Shown piece after piece: positions 8,418-17,769 of a stretch of 64,000 bases of DNA. The stretch covers positions 1-64,000 of the forward strand of contig NZ_SJPM01000013.1 of the NCBI RefSeq assembly GCF_007859915.1, given 5' to 3'. Both the position numbers and the translations under genes were made by a program. Origin of the DNA: Neorhodopirellula pilleata (GTDB lineage Bacteria > Planctomycetota > Planctomycetia > Pirellulales > Pirellulaceae). How positions within the stretch are numbered: the stretch's first letter is position 1; the number at the start of each line of letters is the position of its first letter. The notes beneath the pieces were generated by a model that saw only the letters and a list, made by a program, of their open reading frames with translations, was not told where the DNA came from and searched no databases.

Positions 8418-8527
8418 AGCATCGCGTGAACATTAAGTGGTGGCGACTTTCAGTCGCCAAACCCTGAAACGTCGACTGAAAGTCGACGCCACGTTAAGAA
8501 TCCATCACTTATTGTTCACGCGTTGCT
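8418..8527. repeat. palindromic interspersed repeat (family B, complete copy)
   Basis: The outer arms are agcatcgcgtgaacattaag with gtg (8418-8439) and the imperfect complement at 8506-8527. Inside are two perfect small palindromes, tggcgactttcagtcgcca and gtcgactgaaagtcgac. A second copy of the core lies at 25729-25792 and a half copy at 28561-28577. It is followed by three tttagg units at 8531-8550. It sits between rsmD and the convergent adaptor gene and could serve as a transcript end, but I read it primarily as a mobile palindromic repeat. Confidence 0.75.
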
Positions 8528-8573
8528 AAGTTTAGGTTTAGGTTTAGGTTGTTTTGCCGACGAGCTGGTCGGG

Positions 8574-9524
8574 TTAGTTTTGGGGGAGGACGATCAGTTG
8601 TCCTCGCATGCCTGGACGCACTCGTTCGTCTGGGTTGGCGACTTCGGCCCACAACCGTACCTGCGAGGTGACCGGATTGAGTTCGTCCGAAACGAACGTG
8701 ATTTTGCCCAGCAGGCGGATTTCGTTGGAATGATTCGTTTCGTCGGATTCAGCTTTCCAAATAAACTCGGCCCGGCTACCGACTAGAGACCGGTCACAGT
8801 CGCGTCCGTCCACGAACGCACTGATGCGGATCGGGTCGAGCGACACGAGCCTTGCCACCGGAGCCCCCGCATCGACCCATTGCCCCACCTGGACGGAGGC
8901 TTCGGCGACCCGGCCGGGAACGCGGGAAACGATCTGGTGTTCGGCGACGCGGAGTTTCGCCAGATCCAGGGCGGCGGCGGTTTCGTCCACCTTTGCGCGA
9001 GCCACCTCACGTTCGTGCTCGGCCTGCTCGACCGATAACTGAGCTTGGTCGATGACCAATTGCAGACGATCGATCTCCGTCGCCGTCACACTTCCGGCGA
9101 AACGCTGGTTCGCTTCGACGGACTGACTCATCTCACGTCGGCGGACGTCGAGCGTTCTTTGGGCGTAGCGGGTATTCACATCGTTTTCGGCTTGAATCAG
9201 TGACGCATGATAGGCCGCTTGGGCGGCCGCCAATTCACCGGCGGCCCGGTCCGCATTGATTTGAACGAGCGTTTGATCTGCGCCGACGAGATCGCCTTCT
9301 CGAATCAAGACCTCGTCGACCACCCCGGCGATCGGTGAGGCGATCACGGTGTCCTGAATCCGCACGACCTGCGCGTCGGCGATGCTCATTCGAACCGAGC
9401 CCTCGGGCTGTTCCGCGTCCGACTCACACCAGGCGTTGCCGCTTATCGTCAAAAACACGACGCAGCCCCACACTGGCACTCCGACGGGTCGACACAAAGC
9501 GACTAGCATGTCATGGAGAAACAT
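8574..9524 (-). CDS. HlyD/RND-type periplasmic adaptor protein
   Basis: A 316-residue exported protein with a signal peptide (hydrophobic VWGCVVFLTISGNAWC, about 18-33). A lipoyl/barrel-sandwich half motif follows (VIASPIAGVVDEVLIREGD), then an alpha-helical hairpin of about 110 residues rich in Ala, Glu and Gln, the second lipoyl half (VSRVPGRVAEASVQVGQWV), and a beta-barrel domain. Such adaptors bridge an inner-membrane transporter to an outer component or act alone in envelope stress. No transporter gene is next to it, so the partner is not defined here. Confidence 0.85.
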   Translation of the reverse strand: MFLHDMLVALCRPVGVPVWGCVVFLTISGNAWCESDAEQPEGSVRMSIADAQVVRIQDTVIASPIAGVVDEVLIREGDLVGADQTLVQINADRAAGELAAAQAAYHASLIQAENDVNTRYAQRTLDVRRREMSQSVEANQRFAGSVTATEIDRLQLVIDQAQLSVEQAEHEREVARAKVDETAAALDLAKLRVAEHQIVSRVPGRVAEASVQVGQWVDAGAPVARLVSLDPIRISAFVDGRDCDRSLVGSRAEFIWKAESDETNHSNEIRLLGKITFVSDELNPVTSQVRLWAEVANPDERVRPGMRGQLIVLPQN

Positions 9525-9669
9525 TTCAGATATCTTGTCTGGGGATCGAGTCGCCGCAACGGGCGGGGATTGAAATCGAACCGTTCAGACTAATCGGGAC
9601 GTCGATAACCGCAAACCGATTGCCAGGCGACGCGATCGGTTTTTCACCATTCTGCCAAGGGAACCGTCA

Positions 9670-9885
9670 ATGCAACAGGTTAAGATATTCAAAGGTGTGG
9701 ATTCCGATTTGCCGGAATTGGAGCGGCAAATCAATCGATGGATTCGCAAGTCGGGCGTACGAGTGCTATCGATTTCTGGAAATCTATCGAGCCAACCGGG
9801 GGCGTCGTCAGGACCGATGAGTTCGTTCGCGGCCGGCGACGTACTCGTCATCGTGCATGTGGAAACCGAACAACCGATGGGGTGA
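9670..9885 (+). CDS. small conserved-looking protein, unknown function
   Basis: A 71-residue acidic, soluble protein with no signal or membrane segment. The pattern QQVKIFKGVDSDLPELERQI at the start and AAGDVLVIVHVE near the end suggests a small alpha/beta fold. I have seen similar short proteins in Rhodopirellula-type genomes but cannot name a family. A purine-rich site (aaggga) precedes the ATG. It lies between divergent and larger genes without an evident operon. Confidence 0.65.
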   Translation: MQQVKIFKGVDSDLPELERQINRWIRKSGVRVLSISGNLSSQPGASSGPMSSFAAGDVLVIVHVETEQPMG

Positions 9886-9921
9886 GTCCTCGACAATATC
9901 CCCACAACGAAGCGATATCTT

Positions 9922-11958
9922 GTGTTGAATTGGCCAAAACGTTTCATCCGCAGTTCCGCCCGGAAACGGGAGAGATGCAATACTTTACGGACGCCACGAT
10001 TGGACCTTCTTGAAAGCCGGCGGGTGTTGGCGAGTTTGGTGGCCGAGATTCAGGTCGTGCAGGTTTGCAATAACAGCGGGAGCCAGTGCACGGCATTGGG
10101 GCCGGGTGATGTTTCGATCGCGCGTCCGAACGAATACGCCTACGAAGACGTGGTCAATGAGATTTGGTCGCAGGCAGACATTCAATTCGAATTCAGTTAC
10201 CGAACTTGGAACAATTCGGCGGCTTTGAATCTCACCGCCTCGGAAATGAACCAATTGCTAAACGATCAATGGACCGCCGGTGGAACGCCACCACCGGCTC
10301 TCATCGATGGGCTGCAATTCTTTTTCACCCAAGCGATACCAAGCCTCAACACGATCAACCTTCCCGCCGGATTCGACGCGACGCGCCAAGGGACCAACGC
10401 GGGGCAAACCCAATTGGGGCTTCCGTCGCCTCTCAACGCGACGCCGACCGGTCGTGGAGTGATGGTCAATGCCGGCGTTCCCTTCAGTGTACTGGGAGGA
10501 ACACTTGCCCATGAAATCGGCCATGCTTTAGGATTGCGACATATCGGCAACCCTGGTTTAGGCTCTGTTGGCGATCCGACGGTGAACCTGCCGATGACGT
10601 CACGAAACCTGATGTGGGAAGCCGGGGCTGGGCCGCCACTGACAATCGATCTGACGCCGCTGCAGAGCTTCCCGTTGACGACCGCTCAAATCAACGCCGT
10701 GCGGGCCAACGGGACCAATCCGTTGTTCGATGCCGATGGAAATGGCCAGCCGCCTCTCAAAGATGCCCCCGACCTCACGCCACCCGTGGTCAGGATCGTG
10801 TCGACGAACCAGACCGTTTCCGAATCACGCACCGAGGCCATTGACCTTGTCATCGCGATCGATAAGCCGGCAGCGACGGAGGTAAGCGGCAACCTCGCGG
10901 TCGGTGGAAACGCAATCGCTGAAGATTTCGAATTGCCGATTTCGAGTTTTGTGATTGCGGCCGGTCAGTCGCAGACAACCCTTTCGATCAACGTCCTTGA
11001 TAACGCCCGGGGCGAACCAACCAGACAAATCGACGTGACGCTTTCGAACGTCAGCGGTGCGACGCTATCGAACGAAAGTCGCTTGACGATCACCATTCTG
11101 GACGATGATCAGCCCGCCACAGCGATTCGGTTGGTGGCTCCGAGTCTCACCGCCGGGCCCCGCCAGCAACCCGGTGACAACCGGCCGACGGCAATTCAGT
11201 TTCGTGCCACGGTGCAAACAACGCTTTCCGTTTCGTCCGCCGAGTCGACTTTAACGGTCGATCAAGTCCAGGCGTTCGACCGCGACCGGAATTCGGTCGG
11301 CCAAATCGTCCAAGGCGTCTTCACCGCCGAACTAGCTGCAGGCGAGTTGTACGCGTTGGTGTTGCCTGCGTCGTCGGTTGACGTCAGCTACTTAATTGAA
11401 TCATCGGCCGGTGAAGAAACCCTCGTTCGCTCGGGATTCCTCAATCTCTTGAACCCTAACGATGTCAACGCGGACGGGCAGGTGACCGCCGTCGACGCCC
11501 TGCGCGTCATCAATCGCCTGAATTCGCTCGACCAGACAGACGGAGGAAACGACGACCCGTCGACCACGGCGAGTCAACCGATGTCGTTTGAAGATGTCAA
11601 CGGGGACGGCTCGATATCGGCGGTCGACGCTCTGAGGGTGATCAATCACCTCAACGCCCAGGATGGCCGAGCCGGTTCGACAGCGCAATCCGAACCGATC
11701 CCGGTGAGTCCGCCATTTCCCGCGTTACCGCTGCGCGAACGTCTGGGTCGAGACACAAGGGGCAATCATTCGCTCGCCGAAGCGTCGCGTACATCGGTCA
11801 AACAGATTGCGTGTTCGCCTCACATGACGGACAATCTTGGCTCGACTGTTCATTCTCAAGGCTTAATCGCTCCGTCTCGGACGAAGGGCGATGCGAATGA
11901 ACCCGCCCTCATTGACGCGGCCATGGGACAATCGTCCGATTGGTGGACGTTGTCTTGA
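9922..11958 (+). CDS. secreted zinc metalloprotease-like protein with Calx-beta and dockerin repeats
   Basis: A 678-residue exported protein. It opens with the planctomycete surface-protein motif LDLLESRRVLAS (28-38). A zincin-type domain follows with HEIGHALGLRH at 197-207, the HExxHxxGxxH zinc motif of metzincin-like peptidases. A Calx-beta-like region (about 290-395; SESRTEAIDLVIAI to LTITILDDD) comes next. Near 513-575 are two dockerin calcium loops, NDVNADGQVTAVDALRVIN and EDVNGDGSISAVDALRVIN. A Ser/Pro-rich tail ends the protein. The predicted role is extracellular or cell-surface proteolysis or matrix binding. No cohesin gene was found in the window. Confidence 0.82.
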   Translation: MLNWPKRFIRSSARKRERCNTLRTPRLDLLESRRVLASLVAEIQVVQVCNNSGSQCTALGPGDVSIARPNEYAYEDVVNEIWSQADIQFEFSYRTWNNSAALNLTASEMNQLLNDQWTAGGTPPPALIDGLQFFFTQAIPSLNTINLPAGFDATRQGTNAGQTQLGLPSPLNATPTGRGVMVNAGVPFSVLGGTLAHEIGHALGLRHIGNPGLGSVGDPTVNLPMTSRNLMWEAGAGPPLTIDLTPLQSFPLTTAQINAVRANGTNPLFDADGNGQPPLKDAPDLTPPVVRIVSTNQTVSESRTEAIDLVIAIDKPAATEVSGNLAVGGNAIAEDFELPISSFVIAAGQSQTTLSINVLDNARGEPTRQIDVTLSNVSGATLSNESRLTITILDDDQPATAIRLVAPSLTAGPRQQPGDNRPTAIQFRATVQTTLSVSSAESTLTVDQVQAFDRDRNSVGQIVQGVFTAELAAGELYALVLPASSVDVSYLIESSAGEETLVRSGFLNLLNPNDVNADGQVTAVDALRVINRLNSLDQTDGGNDDPSTTASQPMSFEDVNGDGSISAVDALRVINHLNAQDGRAGSTAQSEPIPVSPPFPALPLRERLGRDTRGNHSLAEASRTSVKQIACSPHMTDNLGSTVHSQGLIAPSRTKGDANEPALIDAAMGQSSDWWTLS

Positions 11959-11976
11959 TCCCCAGGAATCACCTTG

Positions 11977-12234
11977 ATGCGAACCCAGCTCGAAGAAACG
12001 TTACATCACCTGCACCAGCAACTCAGCGAAATCGATACGCTGCAACCGGACGAGAAAGCCCGTTTGCAAGCGGCCGTCCACGAAATCCAAGAAAGCTTAG
12101 ACCGAGAAGAGGTGAGCTCGCATTCATTGGCCGAACGCCTTTCCGAGGCAACGTCTCAGTTCAGCGAAGCCCACCCATCTCTCGCCAATTCAGTCGGCCG
12201 GGTCGCCGATATGCTGGCGCAAATGGGGATTTAG
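11977..12234 (+). CDS. DUF4404 family protein
   Basis: An 85-residue, mostly helical acidic protein. The pattern LEETLHHLHQQLSEIDTL at the start and LAERLSEATSQFSEAHPSL to VADMLAQMGI at the end matches the DUF4404 family as I remember it. The function is unknown and it is probably a small coiled-coil cytoplasmic protein. I chose the ATG at 11977; a TTG precedes it by one codon. A ccaggaat site lies upstream. It follows the secreted protease gene by 18 bases but is unlikely to be functionally linked. Confidence 0.78.
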   Translation: MRTQLEETLHHLHQQLSEIDTLQPDEKARLQAAVHEIQESLDREEVSSHSLAERLSEATSQFSEAHPSLANSVGRVADMLAQMGI

Positions 12235-12252
12235 AGCCTCGCCTACGTGATT

Positions 12253-12900
12253 TTAGCGTCCCAGTTTTAAGCCCAGGATGGAATCGAGCTTGAGCGAGTC
12301 GTCTTTACGGATGACCAATCGGTCACCGGGTCGCAACGCGTAATCGGACTCGGGACGGACTTGGTGTTTGTCGTTCGGCGAGAACAAGACATCCATTCGC
12401 ACACCTTCGAAACTCGAGGGCGACGGCCGGTAGAGCGCCGCTTGCACGCGTCCGTACTTTTGCAAAACGCCGGTTTGGGTCAGCAGCGTGCTCACGAAAA
12501 CGCCTGATGACGGTGTTTCGGAACCTTGGGTACTGAGACCGGAGACGTTGCCGGCAGGAAGCGGTAGAACACGGAGCGGTTCATCGTTCTCGAGGATTTG
12601 CAACACGATCGCGTTGTCTTGCTTGGCTTTGCGAACCGCTTGGTAGGCTTCTTGATTGAACGAAACCGAGGGCAATGCGGCGTCACCTCCGACGGGCACG
12701 TAGGTTCCGTCCTGCGACGATTCGGACTTCAACGCACCGAGCCCGATCATCCCCAAGCCGCTCTTTCCCATCACCCCGCCGGAGAAAATTGAGCATCCCG
12801 GTGCGACGACGATGATCGACAGCCAAAACACTCCCAACAAGACCGGCAGCGAGCGGGACGGGCGATTCGCGGATTCGCTGGAGGCTTGAGCAGAAAACAT
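12253..12900 (-). CDS. lipoprotein of unknown function
   Basis: A 215-residue protein from the ATG at 12900; the open frame extends another 80 codons upstream but those look non-coding. The signal peptide ends in a lipobox VVAPGC with Cys36 as the lipidated residue. The mature part contains a Gly-rich linker and then a domain ending in SDYALRPGDRLVIRKDD, reminiscent of the end of SLBB/polysaccharide-export-like proteins, although no firm family match is claimed. It overlaps nothing and is divergent from the Nudix gene. Confidence 0.7.
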   Translation of the reverse strand: MFSAQASSESANRPSRSLPVLLGVFWLSIIVVAPGCSIFSGGVMGKSGLGMIGLGALKSESSQDGTYVPVGGDAALPSVSFNQEAYQAVRKAKQDNAIVLQILENDEPLRVLPLPAGNVSGLSTQGSETPSSGVFVSTLLTQTGVLQKYGRVQAALYRPSPSSFEGVRMDVLFSPNDKHQVRPESDYALRPGDRLVIRKDDSLKLDSILGLKLGR

Positions 12901-13102
12901 GTTTCGGACTTCACGAGCAGGGAGAGGTTGTCGATTATGAAGATCGGGAGGTTTGGGCAAAATTTGCCGACAGTATTGCATCGACCGATTGGTTCGGGTT
13001 TCTTGATGAATTTCTAAATTTTCACTCAACCAATCTCGCCGTCCGTATGAATTCTTTGACTCCGGGTTGATCGGATAGATTCGTGTTGGTAGAAGCCCGC
13101 TC

Positions 13103-13567
13103 ATGAATGACTCACGTCCCACTGCCGAGAATCCTCCCACAGACTATTCTTTGGGTCGTCGCAATCGCAAACGTGGCGTGATCGGCGTGATTTTTCGAGA
13201 CGATCGGCTGCTGGTGATTCGCCGATCCATGACGGTCAACGCCCCCGGGAAACTGTGTTTGCCCGGTGGAGGGATTGAAAGTGGCGAATCGGAAACCGAA
13301 GCGCTCGTCCGCGAGATGCAGGAAGAACTGGAGATCCCCGTCAATCCGGTTCGTTTATGCCATCGCAGCGTAACGCCTTGGGGAACCCAATTAGCCTGGT
13401 GGATTGCCGAGATCATCGACAACGTCGAACCGACTGCCAATCCCGAAGAAGTGTCGGATTTCTTTTGGATGACGCCTGACGAAATCGCGCAAGCGTCCAA
13501 CGTTCTGCCAAGTCTACCGGACTTCATCGGAGCGTGGCGATCCGGGGAAATCGACCTGCCGTGGTGA
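13103..13567 (+). CDS. Nudix hydrolase
   Basis: A 154-residue soluble enzyme with a complete Nudix box, GGIESGESETEALVREMQEE within residues 57-79 (G-x5-E-x7-REUxEE form), after the start strand RGVIGVIFRDDRLLVIRR. Nudix enzymes cleave nucleoside-diphosphate-linked substrates with Mg or Mn bound by the box glutamates. The substrate is unknown. The ending LPDFIGAW is not diagnostic. It is isolated, with the lipoprotein gene divergent on its left. Confidence 0.88.
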   Translation: MNDSRPTAENPPTDYSLGRRNRKRGVIGVIFRDDRLLVIRRSMTVNAPGKLCLPGGGIESGESETEALVREMQEELEIPVNPVRLCHRSVTPWGTQLAWWIAEIIDNVEPTANPEEVSDFFWMTPDEIAQASNVLPSLPDFIGAWRSGEIDLPW

Positions 13568-13753
13568 ATGTCGTGGTCTCGATGAATGTTTTCCATCAAG
13601 CCGGCTGCCGCTTCATGGGGGCCTAGAAACGGACCTTGTTTGATATGTCGGTTCTGCTACGCTCTATGGGTTCCGTCTCGCTGAATCGTTTTGGCGAGAC
13701 ATTTTAACTACAATACCTCTATTTTGATCCATGAACACAGGAGAATGACCTAG

Positions 13754-13843
13754 GTGGGTACGAAGCGAACCGGTAAGGGAAGACGTAAAGTGGGCCGAAA
13801 GAAACGACGAATGCGAGCCAAAATTCGTCACCGCAAGAAATAA
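13754..13843 (+). CDS. 29-residue highly basic protein, possibly ribosomal
   Basis: A GTG start at 13754 gives 29 codons ending at TAA 13843, with aggaga at 13739-13744 as a good ribosome-binding site. Of the 29 residues 17 are Lys, Arg or His and none is acidic (GRRKVGRKKRRMRAKIRHRK). Composition and size resemble small ribosomal proteins such as Thx/bS22 or AURKAIP1/COX24-like proteins. It is too short for most gene callers. A tacaat hexamer at about 13707 could be a -10 element. The call as a gene is good; the ribosomal role is inference. Confidence 0.7.
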   Translation: MGTKRTGKGRRKVGRKKRRMRAKIRHRKK

Positions 13844-13867
13844 ACAATGAAAGCATTTTGCTAGCTG

Positions 13868-15505
13868 ATGTCTGGTCCTTCCATCCAAGAACTGTTGGGC
13901 TTGCCCTCGGATGTCACCCATCCCAACGCCTACCAATTGTTTGGATTGGAGCTGGGTGAGTCGGATCAGGCGACGATCGAAGATGCGATTAACCGAAGAA
14001 TCGCATCGTTGAAGCAAGCCAAAACGACCGTCGGTCAGGAAACCTGGAAACGAGCCGCTGCGGCAGTGGTAGCAGCCCAGCAGACTCTCAAAGACCCGCA
14101 GGCCAAAGCGGAACTGGATGCGTCGTTCGGAATCATTCATGAGCCGGACGGGCTAGAAACTCCAACCAATCCGCCACCGATGGCTGATCCGTTGGCGAGT
14201 TTATTGCCGCCAAGCGCCAACGTATCGCGTTCAGCTTCGGTGGTTGCTGCGCAGAACGAGCCCGCTGCCGTGATGCCGGCGTTACCGCCCACGCCTGGCC
14301 CCAACCCGGCACCGCCTGGCCCCGACTTCGGTGTGTCGGCTTTGGATCCTGGGATGGAAGCCGCTACTGCGACTTACCCGCCGAACGCCTCCGGAACGCC
14401 TAACGAACACACCCAACATCCGGCGACCCCGATTGTTCGGCGTCGGACTCCGGTGCGACGCCGTCGCTCCTGGGGTGGATTGATTTTCGGCACACTGGTG
14501 TTGGGATTGCTCGCGACGATCGTCGGCGGAATGGGCTACTTTTATTTGAAAGGCCCCGGCAATGTCGCCATCGTTAAAACCGACGATGGGTACATCATCA
14601 ATACCGGCGGAACGCGCGATACCACCCCGGTCGCGTCGCCGCCTCAGGAGCCAAACTCATCGCCGCCTGCATCGCAATCCGATGGGGTGATGATGACTCC
14701 TCCGCCAGTTCGTGGCAATCCAGCCGATTCTCTGAGCAACGACATGCGGTCCGACGATCCGGGCATGTCAACCGACTCAATGGGCATGACGACGGGGAAC
14801 CCAACGATGCCCGAGCCGATGACGCCGGCCAATCAAACGCCCCCGGCCAACGTTCCGAGCGATCCTCCGGTAACGCCCGAACCAACCCCTGCGCCCGCTC
14901 CAAGCCCAACGCCCACCCCGCCACCGGCGACCATGAATGCACCCTCACCCGAGGAAATTTCGATGGGTCAGGTCGCGATCGACAAAGCTCTCGAGGCGAT
15001 TCGCAGCGCCGATTGGGAGTCCATGAAGCCGCTCGCCGAAGCATCCGAATCGGCTGCCGTTACCCCCGAACAAAAACAGCTCGCCGAAACCCTTTATCAG
15101 TTCGCGGACTTGGCGACGTTTTACCAAGGCGCGGTGCAGCGAGCGGTTTCGGCGTTGACTTTTGGCGAAGAAATCCAAGTGACCAAGACGATGAAGGCGA
15201 TGGTTCATCAAGTCAACGAAAATCAGTTGACAATCAATCGCGGCAAAGATGCGTCGGGCAAACCCCAACTGAACACGTTTCCGATCAATCAAATTCCTTT
15301 GATCATTGCGCACGCGTTGGCACCCAACCAACTTGACATCGATTCGCCCGAAGGCCAAGCGGCCATGGCGACCTACCAGGCGATCGGCCCTTTCGCCACC
15401 GCGGGACGACGCAACGAATCGATCGAGATTCTTCGTGGCCTTGAAAAGGTTGACGGTGCCGATCCTCAACGTTTGGCTGACTTTTTGGCTACGTTGGGCG
15501 GTTAG
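13868..15505 (+). CDS. J-domain-like single-pass membrane protein
   Basis: A 545-residue protein. The first 90 residues (HPNAYQLFGLELGESDQATI to LKDPQAKAELDASFG) resemble a DnaJ-type helical domain but lack the HPD tripeptide needed to stimulate DnaK. A Pro/Ala-rich linker (95-190), a basic patch (VRRRTPVRRRR) and one transmembrane helix (202-226) follow. The outside part has a second low-complexity Pro/Thr/Met-rich linker and a helical, TPR-like C-terminal domain (360-545). I know this layout only as a planctomycete-type hypothetical protein. It starts 25 bases after the small basic gene and ends 6 bases before asnB. Confidence 0.75.
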   Translation: MSGPSIQELLGLPSDVTHPNAYQLFGLELGESDQATIEDAINRRIASLKQAKTTVGQETWKRAAAAVVAAQQTLKDPQAKAELDASFGIIHEPDGLETPTNPPPMADPLASLLPPSANVSRSASVVAAQNEPAAVMPALPPTPGPNPAPPGPDFGVSALDPGMEAATATYPPNASGTPNEHTQHPATPIVRRRTPVRRRRSWGGLIFGTLVLGLLATIVGGMGYFYLKGPGNVAIVKTDDGYIINTGGTRDTTPVASPPQEPNSSPPASQSDGVMMTPPPVRGNPADSLSNDMRSDDPGMSTDSMGMTTGNPTMPEPMTPANQTPPANVPSDPPVTPEPTPAPAPSPTPTPPPATMNAPSPEEISMGQVAIDKALEAIRSADWESMKPLAEASESAAVTPEQKQLAETLYQFADLATFYQGAVQRAVSALTFGEEIQVTKTMKAMVHQVNENQLTINRGKDASGKPQLNTFPINQIPLIIAHALAPNQLDIDSPEGQAAMATYQAIGPFATAGRRNESIEILRGLEKVDGADPQRLADFLATLGG

Positions 15506-15511
15506 TCGCTT

Positions 15512-17419
15512 ATGTGTGGAATTACCGGTTCGGTTTGGCTGCGCGACGACCGCCGCGTTGACGACGAGTTGATCCGTTCGATGACCCAGGTGATCGCACA
15601 CCGCGGCCCTGATGATTCCCAGACTTGGTGCGACCCGACTCATCGAGATGGCCAAGGCCGAACGATGGGCGTGGCGCTCGGCTTTCGTCGCTTGTCGATC
15701 ATCGATCTGGAAGGCGCTCGACAGCCGATGGCGAACGAAGACGGTCGCGTCCGAATGGTCTTCAACGGCGAAATCTACAATTACCAAACGCTGCGCCAAC
15801 GTTTACAAGGCTCCGGCCACCGATTCGCCACCGAAGGCGACGGCGAATCGATCTTACATCTGTACGAAGACATCGGAACGGATTGCTTTTCGCAACTCAA
15901 CGGAATGTTCGCGATCGCGATTTGGGACGCGACTCGCAATCGGCTCGTTTTGGCTCGCGATCGGATCGGTCAAAAGCCGTTGTTCTATTCGTTCAAAGAC
16001 GGCCGTTTAGTCTTCAGCAGTGAGCTCAAGTCGCTTTCGATCGTGCCAGGGATTTGCGAAGAAATCGATCCCGCCGCGGTCGATGAGTTCCTGACTTACC
16101 AATACATTCCTCACCCCGGCACGATTTGGAAAGGCGTCCACAAATTGCCGCCGGGCCATTTCGCGGTGCTCGACTCGTCCGGGTTTCGCGTCGAGCGATA
16201 CTGGAATTACGATCCATCGATCGAACACGCAATCAGTCACGGCGATGCGGTCGAACGTCTGCGGGAACTGCTCAGCGACTCGGTGCGATTGAGGATGCGG
16301 AGCGACGTGCCTTTGGGATCGTTTTTGTCCGGAGGCATCGATTCGTCGTTGATTACCGCTTTAGCGGGCGACTGCACCGATCAACCGTTGCGAACGTTCA
16401 GCATCGGATTTTCGGTCGCCGATTTTGACGAAACCGCCTACGCCGCCAAGGTCGCCGGACATCTCAAAACCGAACACACGCGGTTCGAAGTCACTCCGGA
16501 CGCGATCGGTATTCTGGACAAACTCGTATGGCATTACGACGAACCCTTCGGTGACTCGTCCGCGGTTCCGACTTGGTACTTGTCCGAACTGACACGTCAA
16601 AGCGTGAAGGTCGCCTTGTCGGGAGATGGCGGCGACGAATTGTTCGCCGGGTACGATCGCTACCGCGCGCTGTGGCTCAGCCAAAAGTTGCAGCGGCTTT
16701 TTCCGGTTCACAAGATGCCGGGCATCGGATTAATTCAACGGCTACCCGATTCGAACCAACAACGCAGTCTTGTTCGTCGCGGCAAGCGATTCTTGGAGGC
16801 GCTCGGCCAACCAGTCGTTCGGCGGTATTTGAATTGGTTGCAGATTTTTCCCGAATCGATGCGAGCATCGCTGTACACGGACGAGTTCGTCGCGGAACTT
16901 CCGGGCGAAGACCCGCTGGCGTTTTTAGAATCAGTTTGGGCGCGCAGCGAAGGACGCGACATCGTCACGCGAGCCTCGACGTCGGATGTGTTGTCGTATT
17001 TACCGTGCGACTTGATGACCAAGGTCGACATCGCCTCGATGGCACATGGACTCGAAGTGCGGCAACCGATGCTCGACTACCGTGTCGTCGAATTCGCGGC
17101 TTCACTTCCGGTCGAATATAAGTTTCGCGGTCGGCGTGGAAAGTTGTTGTTGCAAGATGCGTTCGCAGATCGAATCCCGGGCGAGATCTTCACGCGGCCG
17201 AAAATGGGCTTCGGAATCCCGATCGGCAAATGGTTCCGCGAGGACTTCCGCCCGCTCGTTCACGAAACGATGCTCGCCGACGACGCCAAGATCAGTCGCT
17301 TCTTCCGCCGCGAAGCCGTGGCGGATCTGGTTCATTCCCATGAATCAGGACAACAAAACCATGGCTATCGGCTGTGGAACCTGTTGGTGCTGGAAACGTG
17401 GTTGCGGCAACAGTCCTAG
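15512..17419 (+). CDS. asnB: asparagine synthetase (glutamine-hydrolysing)
   Basis: A 635-residue class II amidotransferase that makes asparagine from aspartate, glutamine and ATP. Cys2 is the glutaminase nucleophile (MCGITG), with RLSIIDL, FNGEIYNY and the DGE loop (EGDGESIL) completing the glutaminase site. The synthetase domain has the PP-loop SGGIDSS near 272-278 and LSGDGGDELFAGYDRY. Some AsnB paralogues serve exopolysaccharide or peptide modification, but no such genes adjoin. It follows the J-like gene by 6 bases, probably on the same transcript, and is followed by a stem-loop. Confidence 0.92.
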   Translation: MCGITGSVWLRDDRRVDDELIRSMTQVIAHRGPDDSQTWCDPTHRDGQGRTMGVALGFRRLSIIDLEGARQPMANEDGRVRMVFNGEIYNYQTLRQRLQGSGHRFATEGDGESILHLYEDIGTDCFSQLNGMFAIAIWDATRNRLVLARDRIGQKPLFYSFKDGRLVFSSELKSLSIVPGICEEIDPAAVDEFLTYQYIPHPGTIWKGVHKLPPGHFAVLDSSGFRVERYWNYDPSIEHAISHGDAVERLRELLSDSVRLRMRSDVPLGSFLSGGIDSSLITALAGDCTDQPLRTFSIGFSVADFDETAYAAKVAGHLKTEHTRFEVTPDAIGILDKLVWHYDEPFGDSSAVPTWYLSELTRQSVKVALSGDGGDELFAGYDRYRALWLSQKLQRLFPVHKMPGIGLIQRLPDSNQQRSLVRRGKRFLEALGQPVVRRYLNWLQIFPESMRASLYTDEFVAELPGEDPLAFLESVWARSEGRDIVTRASTSDVLSYLPCDLMTKVDIASMAHGLEVRQPMLDYRVVEFAASLPVEYKFRGRRGKLLLQDAFADRIPGEIFTRPKMGFGIPIGKWFREDFRPLVHETMLADDAKISRFFRREAVADLVHSHESGQQNHGYRLWNLLVLETWLRQQS

Positions 17420-17479
17420 CCCGGTGTTTTCAATACCCGACGCGTGAGTTTTGAAGTTGCCCAGCGGAGCAAGGCAGAA

Positions 17480-17504
17480 GAACCCCTCCCAGAGGGAGGG
17501 GTTC
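17480..17504. terminator. strong stem-loop downstream of asnB
   Basis: An 11-bp perfect stem (gaacccctccc / gggaggggttc) with a 3-base loop lies 61 bases after the asnB stop. No T tract follows, so it is either a Rho-independent-like end of weak form, an RNA-stability element or another interspersed palindrome. Confidence 0.4.
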
Positions 17505-17641
17505 ATGGGAATCGTGGTACTCGTCAATCACCTAGAGAACCAGAGCACTGGGTGAACCATCATTCGCCTGCCGAACTGAAAGTCCTGCCCACAGTTTTGT
17601 CGTCCTCACAAGACACGACAGATGTGTGGTACAGTGAGCTG

Positions 17642-17769
17642 CGTAAGCGAGGGATGAGTCAATATCAATGATCCCTCGCTCACGCTTCGGGTTACGATTA
17701 ACTCAACCGCCTGCTAGTGCCGTCGGCTCACTTCAATAAGCCTAACTATGATTGGTCACGAACCACTAG
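17642..17769. repeat. partial family A MITE-like copy
   Basis: The left arm is short (gcgtaagcgaggga, 17641-17654). The right arm (17672-17696) is tccctcgctcacgcttcggg plus ttacg, and an outer end continues to ccactag at 17769. The right end overlaps the 3' end of the next minus-strand gene and encodes its last residues and stop. The rest of the 17420-17745 interval holds the stem-loop above and no supported gene. Confidence 0.7.

Noticed and set aside
8531..8550. Telomere-like tttagg repeats
   Set aside because: There are only three units, next to a family B palindrome; a short slippage product is enough to explain it.
14945..15799. 284-codon minus-strand frame across the J-like gene end and asnB start
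   Set aside because: It spans two supported plus-strand genes and has no recognisable motif.
17444..17671. 75-codon plus-strand frame after asnB
   Set aside because: It runs through a stem-loop and a family A repeat and has no protein-like features.
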